Positions 22,357 to 34,711 of a DNA stretch of 64,000 nucleotides are shown piece after piece. Origin of the DNA: Brachionus plicatilis (lineage: Eukaryota; Rotifera; Eurotatoria; Ploima; Brachionidae); contig QEOQ01000303.1 in assembly GCA_010279815.1 (NCBI GenBank), positions 1,305,567-1,369,566 on the forward strand, read 5' to 3'. The notes under the pieces are model-generated. The model searched no databases and had not been told where the DNA came from. It saw nothing but the letters and a program-made list of their open reading frames with translations. The position numbers and the translations under genes are program-made. Each line of letters opens with the position of its first letter. Within the stretch, counting starts at the first letter, position 1.

Positions 22357-25300
22357 ATGGAAACAATTATCATGATGCCAGTAAAGCATCAGAGCCACAA
22401 CTTGGTAAATGACATCGATGCCTATCGAGACTACGATGCAGTGCACATCAAAGACAACGTTGACAAGAGGCCTAGAAAAGTAACATTTTTTAAAAATGGT
22501 GACCGATACTTTGGTGGAAAAATGGTCACAATTAGTCCAAGCCGCTACTACTCGTTCAAAGATTTGATGAATCACTTAAACAGATGTGTCGATTTGCCAT
22601 ACGGAGTCAGGCGAGTGTACACGCCGGTGGGAGGTCGCGAGATCAATGATATTGATGAGCTTTTAGATGGTTCAAGTTATGTGTGCGCCTCATTTGAGCC
22701 GTTCCGGCATGCCAAATACGGCGAGCTACCATCTGTCAACTGGCAAGCAGGTTAGTGACCAATTTTTTAGTCTTCTTGATTGGTATTAAGGATAAATGTT
22801 TCGGTGTAGTTATTTACATTTGTTTGTTGATGTTTAGGAGATTTATTTAAAATAGTGCCAAATATTTATGTAAACAAAATGAGAATTGTTTTCTTTGTGG
22901 AATAATCATGCAAAATTTGAATTTTAAATTTTATTATTTTTTTTTATTTTAAATCTTAAATAAATACAAAGGTATTGGCAGCACTTGGCTCCGAAATGGC
23001 AAGAAATTCCATTTTTATTTCAAATTTTTAAACTAATCACTATGGTCGATTGCTGGGTTTCGGTGCTAAAAAAAATAAACCTTCTGCAAATATTCATAAA
23101 TGATCTTTTAGTTTTTTTTCCTCTTATTTTGTTTAAAAAGCAAATTAAGGGCTGAATGTTTAAAAATAACTATTAATTTAATAATTAGATTTAAAAAAAA
23201 ACAGAGCATTCTATTAGTTAATTTTCAAACATTATCCAGCCCAGTGTCATACATAGCCGAAGCTTTGAATGCTCAATTTGAATCAAAAGGTTTCTTTTTA
23301 ATTATTTAACAAAAAAAAAAAAGAAAAAGTTTGCTTTAGAATTCGTTTATGCGAAAAATAAAGTAGTGTGAGCTTAAAAAGAAAAAATTCCAAATTTTAA
23401 TTACCTTTTTGTGATTTTTATTTTTAAAAAAAAGCTAATCTCAAATCTTGTTTAGTTTGAATTTTCGTTTTACAGAAAGGAAAATTGAAAATTTCATGTT
23501 AAATTTCGTTGTGAGCAAAATTGAGTTCTAATTAAAATGAAAAATTTCTAAAATGTACTTAACACCGAAACTTTTTCAAATACCTTCCGTTCAAACAGGT
23601 ACTGAGTGTGCTGCAAAAAATTTAACTTGACCAAAAATTAACCTTTTTTTTTTCAGTAAGCAAAAATCCAGATTTGCCAAACACAAGTCTTCATTCATCT
23701 CAACCTTTGCCTTCGATACACCAATTTAGCAACTCGAACCAAAATTACTACCTGCCAAAAGTAAAAAAAATCCAATTTGCCAACAATGGATTCATATTGA
23801 GTAATTCTGTAAATTTTGGAAGCAAAAAAACACAGGCAAACAATTTTCGAGTAAATGCGTCAGTGGGTGGTCCGGGCGAATCGGTTGCCAAGCCGCGCAT
23901 CATCACCATTATCAGAGCCACCGAAAGACCAAGAAAAAGAATTACAATATTGCTGAACAGAAAGGCACTGCACAGTTTTGAGCAGTTTGTTTGTGACATA
24001 TCGGATGCCTTTGGCCTACCACAGTGGAAAAATGACAAGATTAGAAAGTTGTATACCCTGAAAGGCAAAAGAGTCCAAGGGATATCAGATTTTTTTCGAG
24101 ATGATGACATGTTCATAGGGGTCTCTGGCAAAGAACCCCTCAAGGGCTATCTAATTGTTGATTTGTTACAAGAAGTTTTTCCTGATAATGCCGAGTATGC
24201 TCAGTCTTTGTTCAAAGAGTGGGAATCATCAAGATCTAGATCGCGAGCGAAACCCAGGCACTCGAGCATGGATAACCACTCGAACAGAAATGACATTAAT
24301 CACAAAGAAGTAGTTTATAACACTGATGGTAAGTTAAAAAAAAATAATATTTTTATTAATGTTTTTTTTTTTTTTATTTCAAAAAGAAAACATTTTCTAA
24401 TTTTAAATTTAAAAAAAAACAGCAAATACTTGTTTTACCTTAATAGGATTCTGAAATTGAAATCAAAAAAAAAGTGTGAAATTAAGTTGAAAAAACAGCT
24501 TTTAAAATTGTTAAATAATCATGGAAATTATTAAAAAATTTTAAATTGAACTTGTACAAGATTCAAATAATTTGACATTTTAATTTCATTTGAGGCTGAC
24601 AATTTGTTCTTGTCAAAAAAGAACACAATTTTTGAATAAAAAAGACAACCTGAAGAAACCTTTTCTATGAATGCATCGAATCATTCTTCTGGAGATGAAA
24701 TTAAATAGAAAAAAGAAAAAAAAATAATTGTTTAGAGCAAAAATCTATTTTAATTCATGATGTAAATAATTATAATCAATTAAAATTAATTGGAGCAGAA
24801 ATTTAATCTAACAAAAACCTTATAAATATCTTAAGTGTTTTCTGATCTTTTTTTATATGAATCGGATCTGGGTCTAAAAATTTTCTCAGTTAAAGGAGTA
24901 TGCTCGATAAGAGTCAAAATATTTTAAATTATCTAAAGTTTTATCTGTATCAAAAAAAATATTTAATGGGATAAGAAATTAAATTTTGAGTTAAGAAATT
25001 ATTTTATATATTAGACTTGAATAGTGAAACGGATTCGATTAGGTCAAAAAAAAAAGAATTGTTTTTGTAACTAAAACTACTTTTTTATCACTAAAATAAC
25101 TTTATAAAAATGCAATATGCATTTTAAATAAATTTTATAAATCAACAACTTGTTTATTTTTTTTTTAACAAGACTCTTTTTATGTAAAAAACCTTTTTTG
25201 ACATAAGAATTATTTCTAAAATTATAATGTATTAATAAAGAAAATGCCTGATTTGAAAATTGAGTTTGATAGGAGTTAATTTGAAAGGATGGACACTTAA

Positions 25301-28300
25301 AAAAATGCTAGATAAAGATAAAGACCGAAAAGATAGAATAAGTCGCCGAGTATTTTTGGTTTTAGAAATTAAATTAAGATATTTAAGATTTTTTTCAAAA
25401 AAAAAATTATTTTTATATTTAAATAGTTTTTTTAAATAAAAAAAATATTTTTTTCTTAATAAAATCTTTCTATAGGCTAAAATTTGTTTTATTTAGATAT
25501 AAGTATTAAGTAAAAAAATCATAGATCTTTTTTTATTTTTTTAGAAAATTATTGCTCATTAAAATAAATTAAAAAAGTTGATAATTTTTCCATAAGAAGT
25601 AAATTAAATGTATTCATTTTATTTTAATGTTCGATTTGAATTATCTTCTGAATAGTCTCGATAAATATTATTTCTTTTTTGAATATTTAAACTTTTGTTT
25701 GTTTAATTCACTTGAGAAAAATTAAAGAAAAAGCCTACTAATCAAACTCAATGAAAAAATTGAGTATACTTTTTAATAACCTCAAATAATTTCTAATAAT
25801 TTTGTTATATTCTCTTATATTAATGATTTTATACAAGAATTTTTATTAAATGTAAGTGAAAAATTTAATTAAAAATTTTCCAGACAGCAATACACCAATC
25901 TATTTGAATATTAAAAAAGATTTTTTTGAGGTCTTGCCTCTCAGTCTTGTTAAAAGTACAAGGTAGCAAAATGGTCTAAGAAAATATGAATTTTTTTTCA
26001 AATTTAAAAAATTTGACTGAATTTTTCAAAAAAGAAAAAAGTTTAATGTTAAATTTTGAAAATTAGTAAAATTTCATAATCAGAGATTTAAGTAAGATTC
26101 AAAATGTTAAAATATTTAACGCTTCATGATAGAAAGTAATCTGAAAGCAATTTTTTAATAATGTCAAGTTCTTTAAGAAAATTTAACAATCTAGTTAATT
26201 TCAGAAAAATGTGCATAAAATTTTTAAAATGTTTTTAAAAATCAACACATTTTTATTCTTTCAAAATAGGTGAAGCTTATTTATAAAATTTTAGTGATTT
26301 TTGAATTAGACAAAGATTTTGTTCGCGAATAATGCTTGCAAACAACTTTATCAATCTATTGGATTTATGTCTATGTTTTCTATTCTGAAATACTAAGCTG
26401 TCTTTTATGCAAATTTTCAATTCCATTCTTGTAATGTGGCCCCAAAGCTGATATAAAATATTCAATTTTATTTGTACTTTTTTGAAAAACCTTGTTGTCC
26501 AGTATATAAAAATTTCTTTCACTATGCTGTAAGATAATTTTTAAAATTATGAAATTTTTTCAAAAAATATTCAATTAAAAAAATATCATATTTTAATGAA
26601 TGCTAGTTATTTTCATTTTTTATTTGAAGATAAGCAGAGTTGTTTAAAAGTCCAAGTCCAGAATTTTTTTTTTAAATTTGCTAGATCAGGCTTCATATCA
26701 AATTATTTATATACTCTTGGGTTGTCTTATGGAATAGATTTGCCATATTTCAGAATTTTCATGCAATTTTAGCATAAATTTCTTCTTCAGTATTCAAAAT
26801 TTTAAAGCCTGGACTTGGACTTTTGAATGAAATTTAAAAAAAAAAAGAGTCCGGACTTGGACTTGACTTGAGACTTGTGACTTTTAAACAACTCTGAAGA
26901 TAAGTAAGTATTTAATTAAAATAAAATAAAAATGGTAAAATTGATTCTATTTACAATCTAATATTGATATTCAAATTTAAAGTAAGTTTAAATTTTTCCT
27001 TCGAACAAAAAGTCTAAATTTAAATAACTAAAATACAAGAATTTTAAAGAATTTTTTTTTCTAACTATCTTGAACACTTATTAAAAGATTTTTAATAAAA
27101 ATTATCTGGCATAATTAGAAAATTAAAGTCTAAAAATGTGAGCAGCAAAATCTAATTCAATCGATAAACTTAACTTAATTGTAAATAATTGTAAATTTGA
27201 ACATTTAAAAAAAAATTAAATTAAATATTCTTATTAAAACTTTGGTTAAATTTAAATTAAACCTTGATCATGATACTTAAATTTTTTCAAATTAAAAATT
27301 CAAATAGAGAGAATTTTTATTTGACTTCTTGTTAAAAAATCGATCCATAAACTTAATAAAATCAGTTCCGATAAAAATAATCCTGAATTAAAACAGTGAA
27401 TTTTTATTAAAAAATACTATGTTTTTGATATCGCACAAAATATTCCTCTAATCACTGCAGTATGATTTTTAATAATTTTAATTAATAAAATCTTTTTTTC
27501 ATTAAAAGGAGAAGTATCTGTTGACAAAAAAAGCAATTATGTGGTAGAATTTGACGGAAATGGAAGACGGAAGAGTGATTATATTTTAATGATTGCTAAT
27601 CAATAAATTTTAATTTTTCCTTGAGTAGAAAAAAAGAAAGTCGCTGATTCGGATCTGGCAGTTGATATGGAAATGCAGCGTCAACGTGAAAGATTGAAAT
27701 TAATTGAGATAGAACGAAAGAAAAAAGAGCTAAATAACAAAGAAAATCTAAATAGTACTAATCAAAGCAAGGTTTTATCATCATCAAGTTCGTCCAATTC
27801 GAAACGTGTAAATATATTGTCACCTATAAATAACCCAGACAATAGTCAGTCAATCGAAAACAAAAAACCAAAGCGAAAAATCAAATTTAGGCCAAAAGCG
27901 ATCCGGGAGGCTTCCAAAGAGCAAGATTTGACTGAAAAAAAAGTTAAAAAATCTCCCACTGTAATGAGTATTAAAGAACAGGACTCGCCGCGAAATCAAA
28001 TTAAATCAAAATCTCCATTGCACTCACCCAAAGACCAAGAAATCAAGGATTCAAAGGACGAAGAAAAAAAAAATGCCAAAAAAATAGAGAGAGAAGGTCC
28101 AGTTAACAATAAGCTAAAAAGACAAATTACAAGCTTTAATAGAATACTGGATCGATACGAAATTTTGAAAACGCTAGGTGACGGAAATTTTGCGGTGGTC
28201 AAGCATGCCAGACTCAAGAACACCGAGCATGAGTTTGCTATTAAGATAATTGATAAATCTAAAATGAAGGTGAGTTGTTTAGTCTAAATAAGGCGCTGTG

Positions 28301-30850
28301 ACATTAAGTACAAATTGAACAATTACTTTTTTGATTAATTAAAATTTGAAATTTTCAGCCATAATTTAATCTTGGATTTTTTAATCAATCAAATTAATAA
28401 TCAATTTTTTGGCAATTTGAGGTTTCAAAAAAATCAAATCAAGTTCAAAAATATTAAATAAATTGTTATTTCTTAATAAAATTAATGCAGAGATAGATTT
28501 TTTGATTTAACATTCTATGCTAAATAAAAAGGTAAACTCTGCAATATGCTCATTGCAGAGTGCACATCATCGAGATAATGCTATTTTTAGTGGACAATTT
28601 TTTTAACATTTAACAAAGTATTTTAAACCAAAAAATGTATCTCTGCATTAATATAATTAAAAAGCAACAATTTATTTAATAGTTAAAGCTTTATTTGATC
28701 ATTTTTAGCATCAAAAATTGATCAGAAACTTCAAATTACCAATTTTTTGAAATTTTTTTTTGGTTTAAAGGATTGGGAAAAATCTTTTAAAGAATAAAAG
28801 AATATTTTTTATAGAATGTAAACAATAATAATTTTATCAGGATAAAAAATTTATTCTGTTTGAAAAAAAATATAATCGCTTGTACTTAAGTAATTATAAT
28901 ACAAGGCAGAACGGGTAATTTTGCATCAAAAAATGTAAGATTACATAAAATTACATCAAAAGTAGGATGTAATAAAATGTTAGCTTAGGTAAAATGGTGT
29001 AAAATTACGTAATCTAGTAAAACTAGTAGTTTTTAGTAAAACTTTATAAAAATGCTAACGGAATATAATATTACGTAATTTTACACCATTTTACACAAGC
29101 TAACATTTTATTACATCCCACTTATGATGTAATTTTTTGTAATCTTACATTTTTTGATGCAAAATTACCCGTATTTGCACATTTTATTTAAAAAAAAAAT
29201 AATTTTGATGCTAAAAAACATTAAAATCATTATTTGTTTTACATTGTTCTATATAAAAAAATTTATTCATAAAAAGACGCCGTACAAAATAATTTTGGAT
29301 TTTTTTTTTTTCAAAATATGTTTTATCTTTTATTTTAATTTAAGAAAAAAATTAAATTTTCTTATTCAGTTTATTAAAGGACTTTAACCTGCACTAAATT
29401 AAATTTTTTATACAATGAGCTTTTTTTAAAATCTATTTCATAAAACTGAAAAAGACCCAAAAATTGATATCAAATTAAAATTAATTTAAAATTAATATCA
29501 AATTATTTAAAAAATTTAAAAAAAACCCTTTTTTTTAAAGTTAAATAATTTTGCGCTTTCAGATGGAAATGATTAAATTTTTAACCAGCTTGTAAAATTT
29601 GACGTTTTTTCATATGGTTTTATGATGGAAAAATGGTCAAACCAAACTTCGAAATGGTAATATAATTTTTTTTTGATTTCTAACTTGGACCATCTTTTAA
29701 ACATATCATAAACAAAAAATTAAAATTAATCGTAAAAGTTAAAAAAATTTTGAAATTTGTATTTTTGGGTCTATTTTAAATTTTTGATATACATTTTTAA
29801 AAAAATTCATATATAATTAATTAAAGCTAGTGTTGGTAATGATTAAAACTAATTTAAAATTTTATCTTTCCACTTAAGGGAAAAGAGAGCATGATCGAAA
29901 ATGAAATTCGAATAATGAAATCATGCAATCATCCTAACATTGTAAAGCTACATGAAGATTTCGAGACCAAAGATGAAGTTTATTTAATTACAGACTTAGT
30001 TAAAGTATTTAAAAATATTAATTAATATAAAATATTAAAAAAAAAATTTTTTATTTTATAAGGGAGGTGATTTGTTTGATGCCATCAGCCAAAGTGTTAA
30101 ATTTAATGAAAAGGACTCGGCTAGTATGATCCAGGATATTTGCGAGGCCTTGTTTTATTTGCATTCAAAGAATATTGTTCATCGAGATCTAAAACCGGAG
30201 AACTTGTTGGTCATGAGGAAAAAAGATGACAGAATTAGCATTAAATTAGCCGATTTCGGCCTAGCTATGGAAGTTGTGGATCAAATATTCACAGTATGTG
30301 GGACACCTACTTACGTTGCACCAGAGATTTTATCAGAAATTGGCTACGGACTGGAAGTAGATATGTGGGCATGCGGAGTTATAACTTATATATTACTGTG
30401 TGGCTTTCCTCCTGTAAATAAAAACAAAATTTTTCAAATCTTAAAAATTTTAATTTATTAAATTTTTTAAATTAATTGTAAAATTTATTTAGTTTCGAAG
30501 TCTTGATCGAAATCAAGATGAATTGTTTAAGTACATTCAGGCCGGTGAATTCGAATATTTGATGCCCTATTGGGAAGGAATATCAGAATGTAGATTTTTA
30601 AATAAAAATTTAATTGAAAATAGACTAAAAGATAATATTTTTAGCTTCGAAAGATCTCATTAATCACTTGTTAGTTGTAGATAAGAGCAAAAGATGGAAA
30701 GCAGTGGACGTATTATGTCATCCTTGGATTTTGAGCCAAGGAAATTCCAAGCCACTGCCTGCTAATTTTGAAAAGTTTACACAAAATTACCAAACTGAAT
30801 TGGCTGAAAAAGCAATAAGTTACGCCTCAGAACCAATCATTTCCAAATAA
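22357..30850 (+). CDS. DCLK: Doublecortin-like kinase, eight exons
   Basis: Exons: 22357-22750, 23657-24328, 27509-27574, 27629-28269, 29879-30004, 30063-30413, 30493-30589 and 30645-30850. All junctions are GT-AG and the phases agree, giving 850 residues. Tandem doublecortin domains at about 39-120 and 211-295 bind microtubules. A Ser/Lys-rich linker with several S-P sites follows. The CaMK-type kinase domain begins near 553: glycine loop GDGNFAVV (561-568), AIK lysine 583, HRDLKPEN (catalytic Asp 675), DFG (697-699), then [10 protein letters not shown] and [18 protein letters not shown]. All catalytic residues are present, so the kinase should be active. Animal DCLKs regulate microtubules in neurons and mitotic spindles; C. 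elegans ZYG-8 is the counterpart. The 66-bp exon 3 has a weaker donor (GTGATT), so its 3' edge is the least certain. An in-frame ATG in exon 4 (27667) could start a kinase-only isoform. Confidence 0.95.
25081..25904 (+). repeat. Dispersed ~820-bp repeat (family D), copy 2
   Basis: It lies inside DCLK intron 2 and is collinear with 15191-16013. See that entry. Confidence 0.7.
26277..26522 (-). pseudogene. LINE reverse-transcriptase C-terminal fragment
   Basis: Antisense within DCLK intron 2, an 81-codon frame contains LWGHITRM, then [25 protein letters not shown]. This is the order of the W-x-GH-x-x-RM ... R-x-R-G-R-P ... W-x-D-x-I tail of non-LTR reverse transcriptases, in degenerate form. 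No start codon or upstream RT domain adjoins it, so it is a dead fragment. Confidence 0.45.
26635..26896. mobile_element. hAT-type MITE with perfect 8-bp TSD (family H)
   Basis: The element starts CAGAGTTGTTTAAAAGTC and ends with the exact complement GACTTTTAAACAACTCTG. It is flanked on both sides by AAGATAAG (26627-26634 and 26897-26904). CAGAG termini plus an 8-bp duplication are hallmarks of hAT transposition. Subterminal (A)AGTCC repeats follow each TIR. It is 262 bp, has no coding capacity and sits in DCLK intron 2. Confidence 0.9.
28911..29172. mobile_element. Palindromic MITE in DCLK intron 4
   Basis: The ends read ACGGGTAATTTTGCATC and its complement. The arms are nearly perfect inverted repeats of about 105 bp around a short centre carrying TAGTAAAACTAGTAG. 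No clear target duplication and no ORF of its own. Such near-identity suggests a recent insertion, and the transcript could fold into a long hairpin. Confidence 0.85.
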
Positions 30851-30885
30851 TATTTATTGTAGATAAACTTTTTTTACGCGTTTTG

Positions 30886-30891
30886 AATAAA
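30886..30891 (+). terminator. DCLK polyadenylation signal
   Basis: AATAAA lies 36 bp after the DCLK stop codon, with an A/T-rich downstream region. Confidence 0.55.
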
Positions 30892-31097
30892 CTTTTGAAT
30901 CAAAATTTAGACGAAAATTCTTAATTTTTTTTTTCAAAAATGGGTTTTTTAGGATGAATTTTGCTGGAAATGATCAAATTTAAAAAAAAAACTTCTGTTA
31001 ACAAATTGATTTTAATATCTCCTTATAAAAATAACCCCTTTTCAATCTGCATTTTTAATAATATATATTTTTTTATAAACGTGTGCTCAATCATTGT

Positions 31098-31590
31098 GTA
31101 TTCGAAAAAAATCTTGAGTATATATTAAATTTGTATTTAGATTTGATTTATTTTAAATTTTAAATTAAATTCGAACTAAACTTAAATTTAAAAATCAGCT
31201 TGAATCTAAATAATATCTAATAATTAAAAATATTAAAATTTTAATAAAATTTAAATTATTTCTTTTATTTAATTATTTAAACAACTATTTTCTAGTGCCG
31301 CACAAGGTGGATTGAACTGTCGTAATAAAATAAGTCCAGAAAATGTTAGAAGAGTTGTGTTGTCTCGTGAAAATCTGGCACAATTTTAGTATCCAAGTCG
31401 AATTGATATTTTGAATTTTAAGAATTTTTTATTTTAATACTTTTTTCAAATTTTAATTCGAATATTTTAGAGATTCAATTTTCAATTTAAATTAATTAAT
31501 TTTCAATTTTTTTAAAATTATATATATATTCAGAAATAAAATTAAAACCCAATTTTCACTTGAAAGGCTACTTATTCGAATATCTGTTCG
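31098..31590 (+). repeat. ~500-bp repeat (family I), left copy
   Basis: It aligns in inverse orientation with 36000-36580. Shared blocks include GAAAATGTTAGAAGAG, AATCTGGCACA followed by TTTTAGTATCCAA, and AATTCGAATATTTTAGAGAT. Overall identity is perhaps 70-80% by eye with many indels. No coding content was recognised. The pair brackets the secreted repeat-protein genes. Confidence 0.6.
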
Positions 31591-32266
31591 AATATGCATA
31601 TAACTATTAAAACAATGTAGAAAAAGTTTATCCATTAATGCATTCACCAATTTTATTTGAGGCGAGCGGAAATTGGAAAAAAATAAACAATTTAAAAATA
31701 AATAAATTGATTTAAAAAAAGACTTAATTTATGCCAGAAAAAATCAGAAAATTTTCAGGAAGAATTGCTGAGTATTACACTGTCTAATATTATTCACTTT
31801 TTTTTTCTGATCGTTTGCAGAGATTAATGTAAAATAAAATTCATGGAACTGAAAAGAATTTAAAAAAAGTAATTGTGTTATTGTTTTTTATTAATATGGT
31901 TAATAGCTTAATGCTTTTTAAAATTTAAATTGAGCATTAAACTCAAAATATTTTACTTTCAATAAAAAATATTTTATTTAGCTGTCAAAATACATTTACG
32001 TGACATTTAAAATCAAATTTTAACTAAAATGAACTCATTTTTGTTAAGAGTTGTTTGAAAGTCAAGCCAATTTTCAAGTCTTGATGTCAAATTCACCATT
32101 TAATATTAAAAAAATTACATTTAAAAAAATTATAAAATTTAAAAATTTTAATTAATTTTCGATGAACAAGTTAACTTGTTGATAAATTTATAATTTTCTA
32201 TAACAAAATTGATGTTCAACTAAAATATTGTGTCACATGGAATTAAAAAAAAACCCAAATAAAAAT

Positions 32267-33154
32267 GGTTTAATTTTTTGTGTTTGAATTACAAAATGTA
32301 TCCAATGTTGAAATTACATTGAAAAAGTGCGATGTTTCAAATATTTTAATAGAATGAATAATTTTCGAAACTGATATAATAAAAAAATAAAAAAATTAAG
32401 TAAATGATTTTTTTGCTTTTTTTTTTTTTAATTTGTAGGAGTTTTAGAAAAAGCATTTGCTCTGATCTAGTTGACATGGTATTCTCCTTCTACAATCCAA
32501 AATACCCAAATCCCATCTCTACTTAAATCTGAGAACAAGAATTGTTCAGAATTTAGTAAATTTAGCTATAAATGGTTTTCAAAAAACATTGACGGTTGAA
32601 AAATGTAAGAAATATATAAATCATCTTAAATAGTAAAAAATTATTTAAAAATTTTAATTTTTTACTTATAAATCATATCTTAGATCACTAAATTCTGATT
32701 GATAATCATTTTTTCATAATTTGTTAAAAAAAAATAGAATTTAATGATAAAAAATCCTTTTTTCCTATTTTGTGCAATTTTTACCATTTTTTACCTTTTA
32801 TTACAAAAATTTACCGAAATTTACGTCAATTTTCATCAAAAAATTTAATCAAATTTATTTTTTTTAACTTTTTCAAAAATTCAAAAAAAAAATTGTTTTT
32901 TTTCGAGAAATTTTGGAATTTTTTTTTATTGAATTTTACAATAATTTACGATAATTATCGTTATCTAACGATAAATACCGTTTTTCTAGATTAACATAAT
33001 TTAGGTTAAATATGGTAAAATATCGTGAATTTACTATAATTTACGTACAATATTTTTTTATTTGAAATTGAAAAAATTATTTTAAACATCGAACTTTTTC
33101 AATGTTATTTCAACATTGGTAACATTTTGTAATTCAAACACAAGTAATTAAACC
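32267..33154. mobile_element. TIR element, ~890 bp, no transposase
   Basis: Terminal inverted repeats of about 85 bp (32267-32350 and 33070-33154) begin GGTTTAAT and share GTGTTTGAATTACAAAATGT, CCAATGTTGAAAT and ACATTGAAAAAG. The interior is AT-rich with a second, nested inverted pair of TTTACC/GGTAAA motifs. No transposase ORF and no clear target duplication were seen. Confidence 0.75.
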
Positions 33155-33513
33155 AAGTAATTGTTTAAATAATTACATAATTGAATTAGATTATTTGTTT
33201 CTATGCTCGATATTGACATCAAGTTATTATTAAAATCTTTAAATTTTAAAAGAAATTAAAATCCACTATTAAAATATTCAATTATTCAATTTTGCTAAAA
33301 CCAAATTATTTTAGAGCATTCGTAGACTATAAAAATAAAAAACCTACCTAAGTCTAATAAAATCAACTTGTAGACTTGAAAAATAAGTTTTTTTACACGT
33401 TTAAATATATCTTCCTCGCATTGATAAAATAAATCGAAAGACATTTGTATGGAAACTTTAAAATGTGACATTTTAATAGTTGATAAAAACAATTCTTGAG
33501 TAACTTGATCTAA

Positions 33514-33521
33514 TATAAATA
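33514..33521 (+). promoter_or_regulatory. TATA box of first secreted repeat gene
   Basis: TATAAATA lies 44 bp upstream of the ATG at 33565, implying a very short leader that begins near 33545. Confidence 0.55.
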
Positions 33522-33564
33522 AGGAGAAAAAAACTAATCAAATCAACATTTCAATTAAAAAAAA

Positions 33565-34155
33565 ATGATTAAAATTGTAGTAACTCTTGCTTTATTAGCT
33601 TGTGCCTCAGCAACTCAAAACAAAATGCCAAATGACTTGTTAAAACAAAGAAGCTTTTGGGAAGGACTACTGGGAGCTCTGCTTACCCCAATTGGTGATG
33701 CCTTACAAACCACTGCTGAACTGGCTGCTCAAGTAACTGCTGCCATCAGCGTTGGTGGCATTGATGCTGTTTTAGCTTTGATTAATGGATCAAAAGGAGC
33801 AAAAAATGCCAGAACTTTTTGGGAAGGATTATTGGGAGCTTTGTTAACCCCAATTGGTGATGCTTTGCAAACTTCTGCTGAACTAGCCGCTCAAGTTACA
33901 GCTGCCATCAGTGTTGGTGGTATTGACGCTGTATTGGCTTTATTCAATGGACAAAGAATGACTGATACAGATACTGAAACTGATGGTTCATCAGGAATGT
34001 GGAATTTAGTATCAGGTATAGTTGGTGAATATTATGACAACGTTATTTCGCCAGCTCTTACTGGTGCTGCTCAAAATTTGGCTCTGATGGCTGCTCAATT
34101 AGTTGCCGGTGTTGCCGAAGGTGGTCTACCAGCTTTGATGAATCTTTTAGGCTAA
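33565..34155 (+). CDS. Secreted Ala/Leu-rich repeat protein 1
   Basis: This intronless gene encodes 196 residues. A signal peptide is clear (MIKIVVTLALLACASA, cleavage near 16-17). The mature part lacks cysteine and consists of two A-type repeats (about 30-83 and 84-131, each opening FWEGLLGALLTPIGDALQ) and one B-type repeat (about 145-196, ending GGLPALMNLLG). The A and B units are distantly alike (LVGxL...AAQ...GG.xAxLxLxxG). Basic sites (KQR before the first repeat, NAR before the second, GQR after it) and the terminal glycine resemble prohormone cleavage and amidation signals. The predicted products are amphipathic, Ala-rich helical peptides. It is the direct neighbour and paralogue of the next gene. 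Function is unknown: peptide precursor, defence peptide or surface/recognition protein are all possible. Promoter and AATAAA are both close, as in a highly expressed gene. Confidence 0.88.
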   Translation: MIKIVVTLALLACASATQNKMPNDLLKQRSFWEGLLGALLTPIGDALQTTAELAAQVTAAISVGGIDAVLALINGSKGAKNARTFWEGLLGALLTPIGDALQTSAELAAQVTAAISVGGIDAVLALFNGQRMTDTDTETDGSSGMWNLVSGIVGEYYDNVISPALTGAAQNLALMAAQLVAGVAEGGLPALMNLLG

Positions 34156-34183
34156 TTTTTTTTTCAATTAAATGTTTTCAAAT

Positions 34184-34189
34184 AATAAA
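34184..34189 (+). terminator. Polyadenylation signal, repeat gene 1
   Basis: AATAAA lies 29 bp after the stop codon. Confidence 0.5.
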
Positions 34190-34663
34190 AATTAATATAA
34201 ATTTTAAATTAAGTTAATTAATCTCACTCGTGTCTCAATTTGATAAAAAGTTGAAAAAAGATACAATTAAATTTAAAAATTTTGAATTTTCATATTAATT
34301 TATTTGTATACTTTTAGATCCTTATTTTTTTTTTTTAATAAGAATGGTTATCTCAATCTTATTTGATTATTTAAATTATTTATCTTTAAATAAGCATGAT
34401 TCTACAAGAGAGATCGATGCAAAAATTAAAATTATTTAACTTATAAAGTTGAAGCATTGGAATTTAAATAATAAAAAATTTTAAATTTAAAAAAAAAATT
34501 ATATAAAGAAAGAGATTCAATGTATTTATACATAGTTAACTTGAAGCTGAAGGAAATTGGTGAGAAAATAAAGTATTTTGAAAATTTTAATTTGAATAGG
34601 GTTTTTATTTGAACAAAAAGAAGGCGATAAACCATATGCTTTTTTCAAGTTAAAATTTATTGG

Positions 34664-34671
34664 TATAAAAA
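34664..34671 (+). promoter_or_regulatory. TATA box of second secreted repeat gene
   Basis: TATAAAAA lies 41 bp upstream of the ATG at 34712, at nearly the same spacing as in the upstream paralogue. Confidence 0.55.
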
Positions 34672-34711
34672 AGCAAACTTCGACGAAAAGATTTAAAATT
34701 ATATCAAAAAA

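Noticed and set aside
22288..24143. Minus-strand frames opposite the first DCLK exons
   Set aside because: They are antisense to exons with clear doublecortin domains.
23674..24534. Treating the whole open frame as coding to 24534
   Set aside because: After 24328 the text becomes Lys/Phe/Asn-rich intron read-through. GTAAGT at 24329 is the donor, and the phase matches exon 3.
32770..32994. Phe-rich open frame
   Set aside because: Lies inside the TIR element and is low-complexity.
33295..33492. Minus-strand frame upstream of the secreted genes (SHFKVSIQMSFDLFYQCEED)
   Set aside because: Partly protein-like, but only a 21-nt intron would link its two halves, and there is no start context or family.
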